Assembly (NCBI GenBank): GCA_021802185.1
Contig: JAKAAV010000075.1
Location: 1 to 8,336 of the forward strand
From: Chloroflexota bacterium
GTDB lineage: Bacteria; Chloroflexota; Limnocylindria; Limnocylindrales; CSP1-4
Direction: 5' to 3'
DNA: 8,336 nt
Shown here: positions 6,119-8,336 of the stretch, piece by piece
Layout: each line of letters opens with the position of its first letter
Position numbering within the stretch: the first letter of the stretch is position 1
Position numbers and translations under genes: made by a program
Notes under the pieces: generated by a model
Database searches by the model: none
What the model was told of the DNA's origin: nothing
Seen by the model: only the letters and a program-made list of their open reading frames with translations

Positions 6119-8336
6119 TCAGCCCGTGCCCTGCAGTCCGGCCGCGACCCCGTTCACGGTCAGCCGGATGACGGCCAGCACGCGTTCCCGGTCCGGGTCG
6201 TCGGGCGACATCGCTCGGAGGCGCCCGAGCAGCCGCAGCTGCACCTCGCTCAGCGGTTCGACGTAGGGATTGCGCAGCTCGATGCTGTGCTGCAGGACGG
6301 GCGCACCGTCGAGCAGGCGCGCGCGCCCGGTCACCGCGAGCAGCTCCGAGACGCTCCGCTCATGCTCCGCCCGGATCTCCTCCCAGATCCGATCCGCGCC
6401 CGGGACGCCGTCCGCCAGCGCCGCGTACGAGCCCGCGACGCCGAGGTCCGCCTTCGCGAGCACGAGCTCCGCATTGTCGAGCGTCGTCGCGAAGAACGGC
6501 CACTCCGCGTACATCCGCCGGAGCTCCGCGAGTGCCGCCTCGCCATGACGTCCGCGATAGGCCGCGAGCGCGGTGCCGAGCCCGTACCACCCGGGGACGA
6601 ACGCGCGGCTCTGGGACCAGGCGAACACCCACGGGATCGCGCGGAGCGCGGCGAGGGGGACGACGGGCAGCGGGTGCCGAGGATCTCTGCCACCGGCGCC
6701 GTCGGCCGCGGGACCACGTTCTGGCAGCCGAGCGCGAGCCGCGGGGCGTGATCCCAGGTTGAGCCCGGAGATCTCGGCGATCGGCGTCGCGGCGGCGAAG
6801 TACGCGGCGAAGTTGCCGTCCTCCCACACCAGCGCGCGGTACGCGTCACGTGCGACCGCCGCCAGCTCGTCCATCGCGGGACCCCAGCGTTCGGCGGCGC
6901 CGGAGACGCGCCGGTCGTGGCCGGGCGTCGACGCGCCCATCACGGCGTGCGTCGCCTGCTCGAGCTCCCGCAGCGCGATCCACGGGTTCCCGTAGTGGGC
7001 CGCGATGACCTCGCCCTGCTCGGTGTGCTTCAGCCGCCCGCGCACCGAACCCGCCGCCATCGCGAAGATCGCGCGGTTCGTCGGGCCGCCGCCCCGCCCG
7101 ATCGCGCCGCCCCGGCCATGGAACAGCGTGAGCTCGACGCCGGCCTCCTCGGCGACCCGGGCGAGGTCGGCCTGCGCGCGGTGCAGCGCCCACGACGCCG
7201 CCAGGAACCCCGACTCCTTGTTCGAGTCCGAGTAGCCCAGCATGACCTCCTGCCGGCGCCCGCGACGCTCGAGGTGCTCCCGATAGGCCGGGTCCGCGAG
7301 GAGCGCGCGCAGGAACGGACCGGCCGACTCGAGCGTGTCGAGCGACTCGAGGAGCGGCACGACGTCGAGATGGCCGGCCAGCGCGCCGGAGGAGTCGACC
7401 GCGTGCGCGAGTTCGAGCACCGCCAGGATGTCGGACGGCTCGTGCGTGAAGCTGATCACGTACCGGCGGCACGCGTCCTCACCGAACACGGCCTGCAGCT
7501 CGGCGATCGCCCGGAAGGTGTCGAGGACCTCGCCGACTGTCACGCCCGGCGATGCCTCGATGCCCGCCACGTCCTCGCGCGGCCGGCCCGCACCGTCGCG
7601 AAGTGCGGCGAGCGCTGCCGCGTGCACGGCCGAGTGCTGCCGGACCTCGAGCTCGGCCAGGTGGAACCCGAACGTCTGGACCTGCCACGCGAACTCCTGC
7701 ACCTCGCCCCATGCCACGCGCGCCGACCCGCCCGACGCGAGCGACGCCTGCACGCGCCGGACGTCGTCGAGCAGCGCGCCCGGCGAGGCATATGCGCGCG
7801 TCCGATCGACGTTCGACGGGTGGGATGGGCGACTCGCGCGGATGACCGCCGGCGTCTCGGGAAGCGCGTCGGCGAGAGGCGGAACGTCCGCCGCGTGCCC
7901 CTCTCCCGCGAGCAGCCGCCGCGTCTCGCCGAGCCGTTCCGCGATGAACCCGAACGCCTGCCGGTACGGCTCGGACCGGAACCGCCGCTCGAGCTCCGCC
8001 GCCGTTCCCGGGTGGGCTTCGGCCTGACCCGCGAGCCACGCCTGCAGCTCGGCCGAGACCGGTGAGCGCGCCGCGGAGATGGCGACCGTCTGGAGCAGCC
8101 GTTCTGCGACGTGCTCGTACGCGCGGAGGACGTGCTCCGCCTGGATGCGCAGCGTCTCGCGCGTCACGTCGGCCGTCACGTTCGGGTTGCCGTCCCGGTC
8201 ACCGCCGATCCAGGTCCCCCACCTGAGGAAGGCCGGCACGCGCGGCGGCCGCGCCCCGGATCGCGCGTCAGACAGCCGCGGGTCGACGTTCGCAGGCGCG
8301 CGGGCCGCGTCCCCGCTCGCAGGCGAGCGGGCAGGG
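6119..8336 (-). CDS. ppc: Phosphoenolpyruvate carboxylase, lacking its N-terminus at the right edge
   Basis: This enzyme adds bicarbonate to phosphoenolpyruvate to make oxaloacetate, replenishing the TCA cycle. About 738 residues are present. The frame stays open to the window edge, so the GTG at 8239 is not the real start, and the segment with the catalytic TAHPTE histidine is missing. In order are seen WIGGDRDGNPNVT, VRQHS (with the counterpart of E. coli R396), SFTHEPSDIL, GYSDSNKESG, FHGRGGAIGRGGGP (R581 and R587 counterparts at codons 7112-7114 and 7094-7096), GSRPAAR, LRAIPWVFAW (R713 counterpart at 6641-6643), LAKAD (K773) and ELRN (R832). Two oddities stand out. The loop between GSR and LRAIPW is 33 residues against 12 in E. 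coli. The chain ends LQGTG, not the usual NTG ending. No other truncation or frameshift is evident. E. coli numbers are from memory of that sequence, checked by counting residues back from its C-terminus. Confidence 0.96.
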   Translation of the reverse strand, partial: PARSPASGDAARAPANVDPRLSDARSGARPPRVPAFLRWGTWIGGDRDGNPNVTADVTRETLRIQAEHVLRAYEHVAERLLQTVAISAARSPVSAELQAWLAGQAEAHPGTAAELERRFRSEPYRQAFGFIAERLGETRRLLAGEGHAADVPPLADALPETPAVIRASRPSHPSNVDRTRAYASPGALLDDVRRVQASLASGGSARVAWGEVQEFAWQVQTFGFHLAELEVRQHSAVHAAALAALRDGAGRPREDVAGIEASPGVTVGEVLDTFRAIAELQAVFGEDACRRYVISFTHEPSDILAVLELAHAVDSSGALAGHLDVVPLLESLDTLESAGPFLRALLADPAYREHLERRGRRQEVMLGYSDSNKESGFLAASWALHRAQADLARVAEEAGVELTLFHGRGGAIGRGGGPTNRAIFAMAAGSVRGRLKHTEQGEVIAAHYGNPWIALRELEQATHAVMGASTPGHDRRVSGAAERWGPAMDELAAVARDAYRALVWEDGNFAAYFAAATPIAEISGLNLGSRPAARARLPERGPAADGAGGRDPRHPLPVVPLAALRAIPWVFAWSQSRAFVPGWYGLGTALAAYRGRHGEAALAELRRMYAEWPFFATTLDNAELVLAKADLGVAGSYAALADGVPGADRIWEEIRAEHERSVSELLAVTGRARLLDGAPVLQHSIELRNPYVEPLSEVQLRLLGRLRAMSPDDPDRERVLAVIRLTVNGVAAGLQGTG
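6647..6745 (-). other. Expanded mobile loop within ppc
   Basis: These 33 codons lie between GSR and LRAIPW, where E. coli has the 12 residues PAKRRPTGGVES. The content is Arg/Pro/Gly/Ala-rich and lacks the conserved Arg-Pro-Thr-Gly-Gly pattern. Ten of the 33 codons end in A or T, including one AGA, against about 2 of 34 just before and 5 of 42 just after. The reading frame is intact on both sides. Confidence 0.65.

Noticed and set aside
4928..6751. A 607-codon plus-strand open frame over nnrE and the end of ppc
   Set aside because: Same reason: antisense to conserved coding sequence, Arg/Ala/Ser-rich, no recognisable domain.
8237..8239. GTG as the ppc start
   Set aside because: The frame remains open to the edge and the conserved N-terminal part of the family has not yet appeared, so the gene continues beyond the window.
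1..8336. CRISPR arrays, insertion sequences, tRNA or rRNA genes, phage or defence genes
   Set aside because: I looked for spaced repeats, transposase motifs, tRNA-like arms and accessory genes and saw none. The window is filled with core-metabolism genes.

Overview
No new biological system was found here. The window is a stretch of ordinary core metabolism from a very GC-rich bacterium (roughly 70 % GC by eye, with nearly all codons ending in G or C and several GTG starts behind good Shine-Dalgarno sites). Every gene I accept lies on the minus strand, so the text below reads from the right edge to the left edge. Codon use and gene content would suit an Actinomycetota or Chloroflexota lineage, but nothing in the window fixes the phylum.

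Right part (about 6119-8336): the C-terminal three quarters of phosphoenolpyruvate carboxylase (ppc), cut by the window edge. Middle (about 4696-5913): a single-domain NAD(P)H-hydrate epimerase (nnrE) followed 21 bases later by a 122-residue protein with two membrane segments and no recognisable family. Left part (1-4482): a gene set in the order lpd, E1-alpha, E1-beta, E2. The E1 subunits read most like the branched-chain 2-oxoacid dehydrogenase of Bacillus (BkdAA/BkdAB, BfmBAA/BfmBAB), and the order matches the lpdV-bkdAA-bkdAB-bkdB part of the Bacillus bkd operon. E2 runs off the left edge after its lipoyl domain, linker and start of the E1/E3-binding domain.

Together the four left genes encode one 2-oxoacid dehydrogenase complex. 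E1 decarboxylates the 2-oxoacids made from Leu, Ile and Val, E2 carries the acyl group on lipoyl-lysine to CoA, and E3 (Lpd) re-oxidises the lipoyl group and makes NADH. ppc supplies oxaloacetate and nnrE repairs damaged NAD(P)H. They are neighbours, but no direct pathway link to the complex is visible.

The points most worth checking are in ppc. A 21-residue expansion replaces the short mobile loop before the catalytic LRAIPW segment. The C-terminal Asn that binds the inhibitor aspartate in E. coli (N881) is Gly. Smaller points are a three-copy 24/25-base tandem repeat across the bkdAB stop codon, a 9-bp perfect hairpin just upstream of bkdB, and a repeated 9-base motif upstream of nnrE. The very long plus-strand open frames, including one of 1,359 codons, are antisense shadows of the real genes.
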